Shown: one piece after another, positions 16,524 through 25,265 of the stretch
Layout: each line of letters opens with the position of its first letter
Position numbering within the stretch: position 1 is the first letter of the stretch
From: Gammaproteobacteria bacterium
GTDB lineage: Bacteria > Pseudomonadota > Gammaproteobacteria > Burkholderiales > Burkholderiaceae_B
Assembly: GCA_018812945.1 (NCBI GenBank)
Contig: JAHJCM010000136.1
Location: 1 to 43,239, forward strand
Length of the DNA stretch: 43,239 nt
Direction: 5' to 3'
Notes under the pieces: generated by a model
Seen by the model: only the letters and a program-made list of their open reading frames with translations
The model's database searches: none
What the model was told of the DNA's origin: nothing
Made by a program: the position numbers and the translations under genes

Positions 16524-18452
16524 ATGTTCAACTTTACCCTTCTCGCCACCACTACGCTGCTCGCCCTCACCGTATCGGGCTGCGCCATGGTCAGCGTGGG
16601 GTCGGTCAGCTCGGAAGACTACTTGTCAGCTCGCCGGGGCGATGTGCTTACCACCGGTCAACTCAGCGCATCCGCGCGCACGGCACTTCAAGTAGTCGGC
16701 ACAGATGAAAAACGCTGCAACGCCAAAATTTCAGAATGCAGAAAATTGCTGATTGCTTCCATTGGCTTAAGCGATGAACAACGCCTGTCGACCATTTCCG
16801 AACTGTGGCTGCAGGAAGCCCTGCAAAACGAAGAAGCCCAAAAGCTTGAGCCCGCCAACGACGCCTTGAAGGCCGCTACATTGTCGGCCTACCTTGAAAG
16901 TGCAAAGCACGCCTACGCTTACCTGTTTTTCACCAGCAGAACGCCCGACCTACGCGCGCTGGAAGATCGACAAGCCCAAGTGCGTGACTACTACAATTTT
17001 TCAACCCAGCAGGCTGTGGTGGGTTTGTTCAACCGCTACCGCGATCAACTTGAGCAATCGGTTTCTCAGGAAAAAACCTACCTGCTGCAGTTCGACCCGT
17101 GGAAAGTCAGCGGCAGCACTGCGGGCCTGAGCCTTAGCCACAAGGGTCAACTTCCCAATGAATTGGTTGCTGCGTCTTCACTGACTTTCAAAGGCCTGCG
17201 CAACCAATACCGGCGAGACGGCCTCGGTGCTGAATTGGTGGCCGTGTTTGCGGACAGCGTGGTGAAACGGGAAGACGAGAACAAACCTTGGAGCGAAACA
17301 CCCTTTCCCTCCGTCACAGTGATGCTGCACTTTCCCGGCAACAGCATTGAGTCTGTTCTCGACGGCAGGCAGGTAGAACTGCAAGGTTTTGATCCTCACC
17401 GAAATTCGAGTGTGGATGTTCGCGGTATTCGAGTACCACTGGCCGCCAACTTCACATCGGGTTATGGCTTGTGGCTGGCCCGCTCAGGTTTTGCGCAAGA
17501 AAGCTTGTTGTCGCTGATTGGTCGCAGTGAAACGCTGGACAAACCCCGCATTTATTTGATGCAACCCTTCGACCCCAACCGCCGGGTTATTCTCATGCTG
17601 CATGGTTTGGCCAGCAGCCCGGAGGCCTGGGTGAACGTGGCCAATGAAGTGTTGGGTGACGAAGAACTTCGCCAGAATTTTCAGATTTGGCAGGTGTACT
17701 ACCCCACCAATTTGCCACTGCCATTCAACAACCGCGCGATTCGCGAAGCTGTGAATGCCACGTTAAAAAACTTTGATCCGCAAGGCAAGCGAAGGGCCTC
17801 CACGGAAATGGTGTTGATTGGCCACAGCATGGGTGGCGTGTTGGCACGGCTGATGGTGTCGAATTCGGGCGACCAATTGTGGGAATCGGTGCTGGACCGC
17901 TACAACATTTCAGAACAACGGGAAAAAAGACTGCGTCAGAAAATTGAGCCCTTCGTGATATTCGATGCCATGCCGCAACCCACGCGCGCCATTTTCATTG
18001 CAGCTCCGCACCGCGGAACCCCCTATGCAGAAAATCGATTTGCACGTTTTGTGTCGGGGCTTATTCGCTTGCCCGCCACCGTACTAAGCCGCGTCACTGA
18101 AATTGGTCAGCTGCTGGTCAATCCCGATGAAGCATCGAATGAACCCCTGGTGGACTCTTTCAACAGCATCAAGAACCTCAGTGACCAAGACCCGTTCGTG
18201 CGGGAGTCTTCCAAATTACCGATCTCGAGCAAGGTGACCTACCACTCCATCATGGGCAACGATACACCCGGCGTTATTCTTGAGGCCAGCAGCGATGGTG
18301 TGGTGCCCTATGCCAGCGCAAAACTGGAGGGTGCAGCCTCAGAACTGGTGGTGAACTCCTGGCACAGCGTGCAGGAAACGCCCGAGGCCATTGTTGAAGT
18401 GCGCCGAATTCTTCACGAGCACTTGAACCGGCTACAAGAAAGCCAACGTTAA
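16524..18452 (+). CDS. Alpha/beta-hydrolase lipoprotein
   Basis: A 642-residue envelope protein. The N-terminus is a signal peptide with lipobox (TVSGC, Cys about residue 20). The first half is helical with no domain I recognise. The second half is an alpha/beta hydrolase: oxyanion-hole motif LMLHGLASSPEAW, nucleophile elbow GHSMGG (Ser435), IAAPHRGTP, and a late His in SWHSVQE that fits a Ser-Asp-His triad. The arrangement resembles PGAP1-like esterases and lipases. The protein is much longer than a minimal hydrolase, so the N-terminal half probably adds binding or membrane function. Its stop overlaps that of the convergent HPP gene by 2 bases within TTAA. Confidence 0.82.
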   Translation: MFNFTLLATTTLLALTVSGCAMVSVGSVSSEDYLSARRGDVLTTGQLSASARTALQVVGTDEKRCNAKISECRKLLIASIGLSDEQRLSTISELWLQEALQNEEAQKLEPANDALKAATLSAYLESAKHAYAYLFFTSRTPDLRALEDRQAQVRDYYNFSTQQAVVGLFNRYRDQLEQSVSQEKTYLLQFDPWKVSGSTAGLSLSHKGQLPNELVAASSLTFKGLRNQYRRDGLGAELVAVFADSVVKREDENKPWSETPFPSVTVMLHFPGNSIESVLDGRQVELQGFDPHRNSSVDVRGIRVPLAANFTSGYGLWLARSGFAQESLLSLIGRSETLDKPRIYLMQPFDPNRRVILMLHGLASSPEAWVNVANEVLGDEELRQNFQIWQVYYPTNLPLPFNNRAIREAVNATLKNFDPQGKRRASTEMVLIGHSMGGVLARLMVSNSGDQLWESVLDRYNISEQREKRLRQKIEPFVIFDAMPQPTRAIFIAAPHRGTPYAENRFARFVSGLIRLPATVLSRVTEIGQLLVNPDEASNEPLVDSFNSIKNLSDQDPFVRESSKLPISSKVTYHSIMGNDTPGVILEASSDGVVPYASAKLEGAASELVVNSWHSVQETPEAIVEVRRILHEHLNRLQESQR

Positions 18453-19468
18453 TGCGTGGCTGCTTTCACTGGTAGCCAACGACCGTCTTGCAACACCACC
18501 TCGTAACGCGCCCAGCGCTTGAAGGCCTCGACATTGCTCAAACCGGTTTCATACAAATCGGCACCGGCCACATTTTTGTAAATCACTTGTTGCCCGGCCT
18601 CGCCCTTGTAAGGCGTGGTTAATGACATGTCCAGCAACTCGCGCACGCACCAGCGATAACCCACTTGGCCGTTGCTGTAGAAAGCGCCCACGGTCAGGGT
18701 TTGGGGGTGAGTGCTTTGCTCATCGGCATGCTTGGTGGCATATTCGAACAGCTCGGCCAACACATCTGCACTCACGTCCACATAGGAATCCATGCGGGCA
18801 ATTGCAGCTGCAAAATCCTCGTGGGTCAGGCTGGCTCCGGTTTCGGACAAGGCCTCCACGGGCTTTTTCTGTTTGCGTGCAAAATGATTGGGGTAGCGCC
18901 GCCAGGCAAACAGTGCATTAAAACTGACCGCTACAAACAGAATAGCCAGGGTGTTTAACAACACCGGGTTGATCATGTACCAATAACCCAGGTTTGAAAT
19001 GGATTCACCGCCCAACACGGCGGTGAGCGCCGTAGCCCCGCCCGGCGGGTGAATGCAATTGGCCCAGTACATCACGCCCACCGCCAAACCCACTGCAAAA
19101 GCCGCAGCCAAATAAGTGTGCGGAATGTAACGCGCACAGGTAACGCCAATGAGTGCCGATACAAAATGCCCACCCATCAGCGCCCAAGGCTGCGACAAGG
19201 TGCCGTGCGGCACAGCAAACAACAAAACCGCTGTAGCACCCATAGACGCCACCACCATAATTGCATCAGTGCCCTGCACCACAAAACTGGACACCCAACA
19301 CACCATCAAAATTCCCAAAAAGGCACCCAAGCCAGAAATGGCTTTCTCGCGGGGGCTGGTGGAATTGGATTCGAAGCCAAGAATCGACCTGGTCACGGAC
19401 AAGGCGCGCAAAGCCCGGATGGAGAGTTTCATGTTTGGAATCAACAGGTTTGTGTGCAACAAGCCCAT
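18449..19468 (-). CDS. HPP family membrane protein
   Basis: A 339-residue protein with about five membrane segments and the family signature HPPGGATALTAVLGG. HPP proteins are integral membrane proteins, some of which transport nitrite in cyanobacteria and chloroplasts. The C-terminal 120 residues after FARKQKKPVEAL are soluble and are not the CBS pair seen in some homologues; I do not recognise them. I choose the ATG at 19468; the ATG at 19432 (MKLSIRALRAL) is also possible. It is convergent with, and overlaps the stop of, the hydrolase gene. Confidence 0.8.
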   Translation of the reverse strand: MGLLHTNLLIPNMKLSIRALRALSVTRSILGFESNSTSPREKAISGLGAFLGILMVCWVSSFVVQGTDAIMVVASMGATAVLLFAVPHGTLSQPWALMGGHFVSALIGVTCARYIPHTYLAAAFAVGLAVGVMYWANCIHPPGGATALTAVLGGESISNLGYWYMINPVLLNTLAILFVAVSFNALFAWRRYPNHFARKQKKPVEALSETGASLTHEDFAAAIARMDSYVDVSADVLAELFEYATKHADEQSTHPQTLTVGAFYSNGQVGYRWCVRELLDMSLTTPYKGEAGQQVIYKNVAGADLYETGLSNVEAFKRWARYEVVLQDGRWLPVKAATH

Positions 19469-19570
19469 GATGATACGCCTGTAAAACACTGGGTGGCACC
19501 AAGTTGGTGCAGTTCAGGCCAATCCATTTCAAGCCACATGTACTGAAGCAACTCGCCTTATACTTCGCAC

Positions 19571-20614
19571 TTGCCCATTCCTTCTGCCTGTCCTGTGCGC
19601 AATTCCACCATCGACCTGCTGAAAGCCCTGGCATCACAAATCATCGTGATTCATCACCTGTTGCTTTACACACCCATGTCACCTGCTCTGCAAGCAAATT
19701 GGCCAGGCGTGCTTGGCTTCATTGCCGATGAAGGCCGCTACGTAGTACAAATTTTTCTGGTGATCGGTGGATTTCTAGCTGCGCAGTCGCTGTTGGGCAT
19801 GCTCGAGAAGGCACGTCATGTTGCTATTTGGCCGCTGTTCAAAAAACGCTTCTTGCGCCTGGCAAAACCTTTCTGGATTGCCATTGCTGTGGCTGTGTTG
19901 TTGAGCTGGCTGGGCGGCAAAGTTGCGATGCATGAGGAAGTAGCTGATTTGCCTAGCTTTACCCAACTACTGGCCCATGCATTGTTGCTGCACGACATTG
20001 TCGAAGTGGAGGCGTTGTCGGCCGGGGTTTGGTATGTGGCGATCGACCTGCAGCTTTACGCGGTGCTGGTGTTGATGGCGTGGGCGAGCCAAAAAACCGG
20101 CGGGCTGAAATTGCTTGAACCCCAGCAGGGATTGTTGCTGCTGGCTATTGCCATGACCCTCGCCTCTTTGTTGGTATGGAACAGAAATGCTGAACACGAC
20201 GAATGGGCTTGGTATTTTTTCGGTGCCTACGGCTTGGGCGTTGCCGCCCATTGGGCTCAACGTGAAGGCAAAGTGGCTTGGGTCAGCTTGCTAGTTGCGG
20301 GCCTGCTGGGCATTGCACTGTGGGTTGAATGGCGCGAGCGCTTGTTGCTAACGGGTGTAACAGCTTTGCTGTTGATGAACAGTGCGCGTATTGAAAGCTT
20401 GGTCAGTGTGATTGTTCAAGGCCCAGTGCGCTGGCTGGGCGATATTTCGTACTCGGTTTTTTTGATTCACTACGGCATTGCCGTGTTTGCAAGTTCAGTG
20501 GTGATTGCCTTGGGCTTGAGCAGCTTTGCAGAGATGTTGGTCGCGTTTTTGTTGACCTGGGTGGTCAGTGTTGCAGCGGGGTGGGTGTTGTATTGGGGGG
20601 TTGAGAGAGGGTGA
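19571..20614 (+). CDS. Acyltransferase family 3 membrane protein
   Basis: A polytopic protein of about 347 residues, typical of membrane acyltransferase family 3, which O-acylates cell-surface sugars or other extracellular groups. The N-terminus has STIDLLKALASQIIVIHHLLLY, with the catalytic-type His in the first helix. A late helix has GDISYSVFLIHYG, also typical. The start is uncertain: the track uses TTG at 19571, and a GTG at 19595 just before NSTIDLLKAL would also fit. It stands alone, with no sugar-biosynthesis genes nearby. Confidence 0.8.
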   Translation: MPIPSACPVRNSTIDLLKALASQIIVIHHLLLYTPMSPALQANWPGVLGFIADEGRYVVQIFLVIGGFLAAQSLLGMLEKARHVAIWPLFKKRFLRLAKPFWIAIAVAVLLSWLGGKVAMHEEVADLPSFTQLLAHALLLHDIVEVEALSAGVWYVAIDLQLYAVLVLMAWASQKTGGLKLLEPQQGLLLLAIAMTLASLLVWNRNAEHDEWAWYFFGAYGLGVAAHWAQREGKVAWVSLLVAGLLGIALWVEWRERLLLTGVTALLLMNSARIESLVSVIVQGPVRWLGDISYSVFLIHYGIAVFASSVVIALGLSSFAEMLVAFLLTWVVSVAAGWVLYWGVERG

Positions 20615-20673
20615 TTGAGCCACGTGGTTCGGTACGTGGGACATTCGTACCTTTCACGAGGGATAGTTCGGTG

Positions 20674-20689
20674 ATAACATATTTGTTAT
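20674..20689 (+). promoter_or_regulatory. Dyad over the promoter of the RelE/Xre toxin-antitoxin operon
   Basis: ATAACA-TATT-TGTTAT is a perfect 6-bp inverted repeat 10 bp before the toxin start. It covers a TAACAT -10-like box with TTCACG about 16 bp upstream. An autoregulatory site for the Xre antitoxin is expected at this position. Confidence 0.5.
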
Positions 20690-20699
20690 TATTGTGCAG

Positions 20700-21032
20700 A
20701 TGGACTACACAATCACTTACTACAGCGAATCAGTCGCAGATGAAATTTTTGCGCTCCCCGATACATTGGCCGCTCGATACATCGTTCTTACACGAAGAAT
20801 GGTAGCGTTAGGTCCAAATCTCGGGGAACCCCACACAAAGGCCTTTGGCGAAGGTTTATATGAGCTTCGGCTTAAGGGTGCAGAAGGGATTGCAAGAGTT
20901 TTCTTTTGCACTCTGGTAGGAAAGCGCATTGTCATGCTGCATAGCTTTGTAAAAAAGTCGACCAAAACCCCGGTGGCAGAAAAGACTGTAGCCCTGTCCA
21001 GAATGAAGGAGATTAAACATGCCAACACATGA
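20700..21032 (+). CDS. RelE/ParE superfamily toxin (Gp49/HigB-like)
   Basis: A 110-residue basic protein matching the phage-derived Gp49-like branch of the RelE/ParE/HigB toxins (LYELRLKGAEGIARVFF, then LHSFVKKSTKTP). These toxins usually cleave mRNA on the ribosome. I use the ATG at 20700; the track's GTG two codons earlier is less likely. It overlaps the antitoxin gene by 14 nt, with toxin first, as in HigBA-like systems. Confidence 0.85.
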   Translation: MDYTITYYSESVADEIFALPDTLAARYIVLTRRMVALGPNLGEPHTKAFGEGLYELRLKGAEGIARVFFCTLVGKRIVMLHSFVKKSTKTPVAEKTVALSRMKEIKHANT

Positions 21033-21306
21033 CGAACTTGTTGAGAAATTAATGCAACGGCCTGGCGTACTTGCTGAAGTTGAACGGATTGAACGTGATG
21101 AGTCTTTGCTTCTTGATGCATTGTTAAAAGCGCGGCAGGAAGCAGGTCTTTCCCAAGCACAAGTGGCTGAACGTATGGGAACTCAGGCACCAGCGGTGGC
21201 AAGGCTTGAGCGATCCCTTGCAACAGGGAAACACTCGCCTTCTGTAGCAACACTGCGCAAGTATGTTCAAGCCTGCGGCAAACGTTTAATTTTGCAGGTT
21301 GCATGA
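21019..21306 (+). CDS. Xre-family antitoxin
   Basis: A 95-residue protein with a helical N-terminus that probably wraps the toxin and a helix-turn-helix at residues 45-75 (LSQAQVAERMGTQAPAVARLE). It is the antitoxin of the overlapping RelE-like toxin and likely represses the operon by binding the dyad at 20674-20689. The pair lies at the left edge of the accessory region. No attC site flanks it, so it is probably not an integron cassette. Confidence 0.87.
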   Translation: MPTHDELVEKLMQRPGVLAEVERIERDESLLLDALLKARQEAGLSQAQVAERMGTQAPAVARLERSLATGKHSPSVATLRKYVQACGKRLILQVA

Positions 21307-21331
21307 GTAGACTTACCTTGGGTTGTAAGTC

Positions 21332-22567
21332 CTAGATCGGCCTCTGCACTTTCAACATGGCCTGCTGCGCCCGCCCAGCCATTTCCGTGCTGAACTGAGC
21401 AAGAATCCAGTGCAGGGTTTGAATGGTGAGCGCTGTGCCGCTGATCGGTGCACGCCCCAGAAAATCAAGCATGGAATTCACAATGGTGAACACATCCTCA
21501 ACCAACAACTTGCTGGCGTTTGCGGCTTTCACCAACACTTCTGAAAGCAGATCTGCCGCTGTAACGGCAAGGCTTAATCCACCCTGTACTGTGACCAGGT
21601 AGGCGTATCCCATTGAGCGCAACACCTGCTCGGTCAGTTTGCCCACCAGGTCGAGCAGCTTGGCATTGAACATGCCACCGCCACCCAGTTTCGCAAACTC
21701 TCGGGACAAATCGGTGTACTGCGACAAGCCATGCGGCATGGGGGAAAAATCGCTCCAACTGCTGCTGTAAGCCATTTTGGAATAACCGCTGTGCAACAGG
21801 TGCGCATCAATACCCACCTTCTCGCCATGCCGTGTCAATAATTCAGAAGACCCGCGCGAGGCGTGCATGTAAGGAAACAAAGGCACCATGGGCACTGGGT
21901 CGCAGGGGTTGGCGATGCGCCGAATTTGGCCGGGTGCAATTTGCTTGGTGATGTCCTGCGCATAGCTAACAATACCCACACGTGGCGCGCCAATGGTGTA
22001 AAGGCAGACATTGAAACCCGCGTCGCGCAACATACAAGCATTTAAATTGGCCAAGGCACCGCCCAGGCTGTGGCCCATGCAGTGAATGGTACTTGGCCGC
22101 TTGGCACCACCTTGCGATACAAAATTCACCAACTGGCTTTGGTAGCTTTTAAAGGTTTTTAGAAACCCACGGTGAACCACATTGCCGCGCGGGCCGATGC
22201 CGTAGCCGATGTTTGCGTTGGTTGCCAAATCGAACTTGTTGTGCTGGAAGTTGGTGCCGCGTGTAACAAGAACCAGCTCGTTTGCGCGGCTGCCAGTACC
22301 GTGTGCGACGAAGCCGAAACCGCTGAGGAGGTCGATGTTGAAGATGCCGGATCGGCCAGAAATCATTGTGACTTGCTTACCGTATACCTCATCGACATCC
22401 AAAAGTTCTTTACCGAGCCTGGCCGCAGCCATATTCCTAACGCTTGCAATAGACGCAGTCGGATTCATTTTTCTTGTGTCGCGAAATAAAAAATCTGCCC
22501 GGTACACGACATCTGACAAACTGTGAACCAGACTAGGTGGCAATAGGAGTTGATTGTGCTGACTCAT
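21332..22567 (-). CDS. Class 3 lipase-family protein, possible secreted effector
   Basis: A 411-residue protein with a fungal-lipase-like (class 3) domain: VTRGTNFQHNKFD, nucleophile elbow GHSLGG (Ser167), IGAPRVG, a candidate Asp at NPCDPVPMVP (about 223), and a His near residue 258. A C-terminal helical part with long hydrophobic stretches (300-395) may insert into membranes. There is no signal peptide. It is the last gene of a three-gene minus-strand operon, 4 bp after a paralogous pair of exported small proteins. A signal-less lipase with duplicated exported partners resembles type VI secretion lipase effectors with immunity proteins. That reading is inference: no VgrG, Hcp or PAAR gene is in the window. 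Confidence 0.8.
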   Translation of the reverse strand: MSQHNQLLLPPSLVHSLSDVVYRADFLFRDTRKMNPTASIASVRNMAAARLGKELLDVDEVYGKQVTMISGRSGIFNIDLLSGFGFVAHGTGSRANELVLVTRGTNFQHNKFDLATNANIGYGIGPRGNVVHRGFLKTFKSYQSQLVNFVSQGGAKRPSTIHCMGHSLGGALANLNACMLRDAGFNVCLYTIGAPRVGIVSYAQDITKQIAPGQIRRIANPCDPVPMVPLFPYMHASRGSSELLTRHGEKVGIDAHLLHSGYSKMAYSSSWSDFSPMPHGLSQYTDLSREFAKLGGGGMFNAKLLDLVGKLTEQVLRSMGYAYLVTVQGGLSLAVTAADLLSEVLVKAANASKLLVEDVFTIVNSMLDFLGRAPISGTALTIQTLHWILAQFSTEMAGRAQQAMLKVQRPI

Positions 22568-22571
22568 TTAT

Positions 22572-23075
22572 TCAGTTGCCCCCACGCTTCATCTTTCTAA
22601 CCTTGCAATCCAAACTTGGCAGCACCCCATTGATAAGCTCTCGCGACGAAAGGTCGCAACTAAACTGAATTTCATCGTAACCAGTTTCAAATTTAGGCTC
22701 GTATGAACTTCGGGTCTTCGAATACAAAATAATTTCTTCGTTTGCTTGGATCAAATAAATCTCTTGGGAAATAACAGGCACATGAAAAAGCTTGGCTAGA
22801 AACCCAAACTCTACTGCACCGCGCACCTCTGGAAACTGAAACTTGCCGTCCGCCTTCGTGGTGGTTATTTCTGTTCGAGCCTCTTGCTCCATATTCCAGT
22901 GAAGAACTCTTTTCACTTTCACTCCAGCCAAAGGTTTACCGTGATCAAGTAATTGACCCTCTACCGCAGAGGACAGAACGAGGTTGTCTTGCCACACGGC
23001 ATGAGCTCCTTGAGAGAAAGAGAGAAGAAAGATGGCGTAGGCGGAAAACAGCCATCTACCGAGGTTTGGTCGCAT
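22572..23075 (-). CDS. Exported DUF6795-like protein, candidate lipase immunity (copy 2)
   Basis: A 167-residue protein. Starting at the ATG at 23075 gives a clear signal peptide (MRPNLGRWLFSAYAIFLLSF...GAHA); the track's longer start adds 20 unlikely residues. The mature part has a carboxypeptidase-regulatory-like beta-sandwich pattern (VEGQLLDHGKPLAGVKVKRVL, KFQFPEVRGAVEFGFLAKLF) that reminds me of DUF6795. It is clearly paralogous to the next gene over its whole mature length. It ends 4 bp before the lipase. It probably acts in the periplasm, perhaps neutralising the lipase. Confidence 0.7.
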   Translation of the reverse strand: MRPNLGRWLFSAYAIFLLSFSQGAHAVWQDNLVLSSAVEGQLLDHGKPLAGVKVKRVLHWNMEQEARTEITTTKADGKFQFPEVRGAVEFGFLAKLFHVPVISQEIYLIQANEEIILYSKTRSSYEPKFETGYDEIQFSCDLSSRELINGVLPSLDCKVRKMKRGGN

Positions 23076-23207
23076 AGAGTTGTGATGCGTTTTGATGGAA
23101 AGCGAACACACTATCAGACCTGTAAAGCCACTCAAAAAATCACTTATTCGGGTAGCTCTAATTGATTAGGTTGTTCAGCGTTGCAACTGATACATGCGAA
23201 AAATGAC

Positions 23208-23732
23208 CTAGTCATACTTTCTGTTTTTTATCTCTTCAGTCAACTCAACCTCACACTCACCTACAGGCAGCAATTCATCCTCAACAGAACGACTTTTTAA
23301 ATCGCACGAGATCTGAATTTGGGGGAAACCTGTTTCCCCGTGGCCCTGGTAAGAACTGCGCCCATTGGCGTAGAACAAATAATCCACGCCATCCACAGGC
23401 ACATAGATTCGGATGGATATGGTGGGCACATGGAAAAGCTTCGCCAAAAATCCAAATTCAGCAGCGCCCCTTACTTCGGGAAATTGAAAATGACCGCGTT
23501 CACTCGTAAAAGTAATTTCAGTGCGTAGCTCGGCGTCCATATTCCAAAAGAGCACCCGCACCACTTTTGCCCCGACTACAGGCTTTCCTTGGTCAAGCAA
23601 TTGACCACTAACCGCCGAGGACAACAACAGGTTGTCCTGTCGAACAGTTTGAAACAGGCTCAAATCCCAAGTTGTCAGAATTAAGTAGGGAACAGAGAGA
23701 AATCCCAGAAGTACAAAGTAACGTAAACGCAT
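23208..23732 (-). CDS. Exported DUF6795-like protein, candidate lipase immunity (copy 1)
   Basis: A 174-residue paralogue of the protein at 22572-23075. Shared blocks include QDNL-LSSAV-GQLLD-GKP, FQFPEVRGA-EFGFLAKLFHVP and SCDL-SR. Starting at the ATG at 23732 gives a signal or anchor helix (MRLRYFVLLGFLSVPYLIL). Compared with the other copy, the middle (IYVPVDGVDYLFYANG) and C-terminal tail (acidic, EVELTEEIKNRKYD) have diverged. Divergence after tandem duplication is typical of immunity genes facing changing effectors. It is the first gene of the presumed operon. Confidence 0.7.
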   Translation of the reverse strand: MRLRYFVLLGFLSVPYLILTTWDLSLFQTVRQDNLLLSSAVSGQLLDQGKPVVGAKVVRVLFWNMDAELRTEITFTSERGHFQFPEVRGAAEFGFLAKLFHVPTISIRIYVPVDGVDYLFYANGRSSYQGHGETGFPQIQISCDLKSRSVEDELLPVGECEVELTEEIKNRKYD

Positions 23733-23862
23733 GTGCGGGTTATCTTCCAAGGCAAGGACCCAACACTAGCAGAGGCGATTGGATGCTCAAAAAAGTGGCT
23801 TACTCAAGTCACTCACAGGGGGTAGAACCAATGCCTTAATCCAAAATTCACTTCTTATGCCT

Positions 23863-23947
23863 AAAAAACCAGGTTTTTTTAACATGAAACCACTATCATG
23901 TTAAAAAAATCGAATATTTTTAACACGTTGCAGGTGTCATGTTAAAA
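23863..23947 (+). promoter_or_regulatory. Tandem palindromic operators covering the fic start codon
   Basis: Site 1 is TTTTTTTAACATG (23874-23886), a 10-bp gap, then CATGTTAAAAAAA (23897-23909), a perfect 13-bp inverted repeat. Site 2 has the same geometry: TTTTTAACACG (23917-23927), a 10-bp gap, then CATGTTAAAA (23938-23947). The two sites are exactly 41 bp apart, about four helical turns. The start codon of fic lies inside the last half-site. A further palindrome, AAAAAACC-A-GGTTTTTT (23863-23879), precedes site 1 and overlaps its T-run. The best candidate binder is the winged helix at the C-terminus of the Fic protein itself. Confidence 0.85.
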
Positions 23948-25027
23948 GCAAGCTACAACATTCCCCCAATGCCGCCCCCTGAGTTTAATCAGGACGATCC
24001 CGCCATTTTGAAAGCCTTGGCTGCAGCGCACAGGCATCTTGCAGAGCTAAAGGGCTGTGCCAAAAGCATTCCCAATCAAGCAATCCTGATTGACACCTTG
24101 ACACTCCAGGAAGCTAAAGCCAGCTCTGAAATTGAAAGTTACGTTACCACGCAAGACGAACTCTTTCAGGCTGATTTGCAACTTGCTGACTGGGTATCGC
24201 CAGCCAGCAAGGAGGTATCGCGTTATCGGGAAGCCTTGAAATATGGTTTTGCGAAAATGCAAGCCAATCAAGGCCTACTTACCAACAGCACATTAATCGC
24301 GCTATTTCAATTATTAAAGAATAGCGCTGACGGTTTTCGTCACATGCCGGGCACTGTGCTTAAAAACGATCGAACAGGTAACACGGTTTTTGTTCCGCCG
24401 CAGAGTGCCAATGAAATTCAGCAACACATGGACCATCTGGAGCGCTTTATCAATACGCCAGAAGATGTTGATCCTCTGATTAAAATGGCGCTTATTCACC
24501 ATCAGTTCGAGAGTATTCACCCATTTAGTGATGGCAACGGGCGAATCGGCAGAATATTGTGCGTGCTGTATCTGACGCAAACAAGCTTGCTGGATATCCC
24601 GATTCTTTATCTTTCCAGATACATCAATCAGAACAAATCCGATTACTACCGACTTCTTCAAATTGTAAGAGACCAAGGTCAATGGCATGAGTGGGTGTTA
24701 TTCATGCTGCAAGCAGTAGCGGTGACAGCTAGAAGCACTGTGGACTTGGTAGAAGGTATGCGTGTGTTGATGGCAATTACCAAACAGAAAATGAGAAAAG
24801 AACTTCCGAATCTTTATTCGCAAGACTTGCTCAACAACCTTTTCAGGCACCCGTATACCCGAATCGAATTTGTGCAAAACGACCTGGGTGTTTCACGTCA
24901 AACAGCAGCGAAGTATTTACGCGAACTTGTTAGCAAGGGAATTGTTCTGGAACACGCGCAAGGTAAGCATGTTTATTTCATCAATCAGCCACTTGTGAGT
25001 TTGCTGAGTCAGGACGAAATTCAATAG
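23939..25027 (+). CDS. Fic family protein with C-terminal winged helix
   Basis: A 362-residue protein. Residues 10-100 form the Fic N-terminal domain, with an inhibitory-helix-like SSEIES (62-67); the usual Gly/Asn after the Glu is Ser. The Fic core has HPFSDGNGRIGR (His194 onwards), matching the catalytic HxFxDGNGRxxR, so AMP transfer to a target hydroxyl is expected. The last 70 residues form a winged helix (FVQNDLGVSRQTAAKYLRELVSKGIV). Such Fic proteins can act as regulators or toxin-like enzymes. The start codon lies within a palindromic operator, and an AGG sequence lies about 7 nt upstream. It stands alone between the lipase operon and the cassette array. Confidence 0.92.
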   Translation: MLKASYNIPPMPPPEFNQDDPAILKALAAAHRHLAELKGCAKSIPNQAILIDTLTLQEAKASSEIESYVTTQDELFQADLQLADWVSPASKEVSRYREALKYGFAKMQANQGLLTNSTLIALFQLLKNSADGFRHMPGTVLKNDRTGNTVFVPPQSANEIQQHMDHLERFINTPEDVDPLIKMALIHHQFESIHPFSDGNGRIGRILCVLYLTQTSLLDIPILYLSRYINQNKSDYYRLLQIVRDQGQWHEWVLFMLQAVAVTARSTVDLVEGMRVLMAITKQKMRKELPNLYSQDLLNNLFRHPYTRIEFVQNDLGVSRQTAAKYLRELVSKGIVLEHAQGKHVYFINQPLVSLLSQDEIQ

Positions 25028-25265
25028 GAAAGGCTCGGGCAAACTAGCTTCAATAGACCGAGATGACGTGATGCAAAAGAATCGACCGAAGCGGATAGTA
25101 GGACCGACGGCGGGAATGTGTGACAAATAACCAGGGTTTATTTTTCATCCCGTTCATGCAATGCTTAGCAACTATTTGAAATAGCTAAGTTAAAGAAATA
25201 ATTTGCGATGTTCGGATAAATGGATATCGCCGTTATTGTTCGATAAATCAAGTTAGAGTGAAAAT

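Noticed and set aside
20674-20689. Part of an attC for the RelE/Xre pair
   Set aside because: It is a simple dyad before the operon, not a cored site after it, so an operator is more likely.
25164-25260. attI or attC before the first cassette gene
   Set aside because: GTTAAAG and GTTAGAG occur, and CTTAGC/GCTAAG form a small hairpin, but no paired cores at attC spacing were found.
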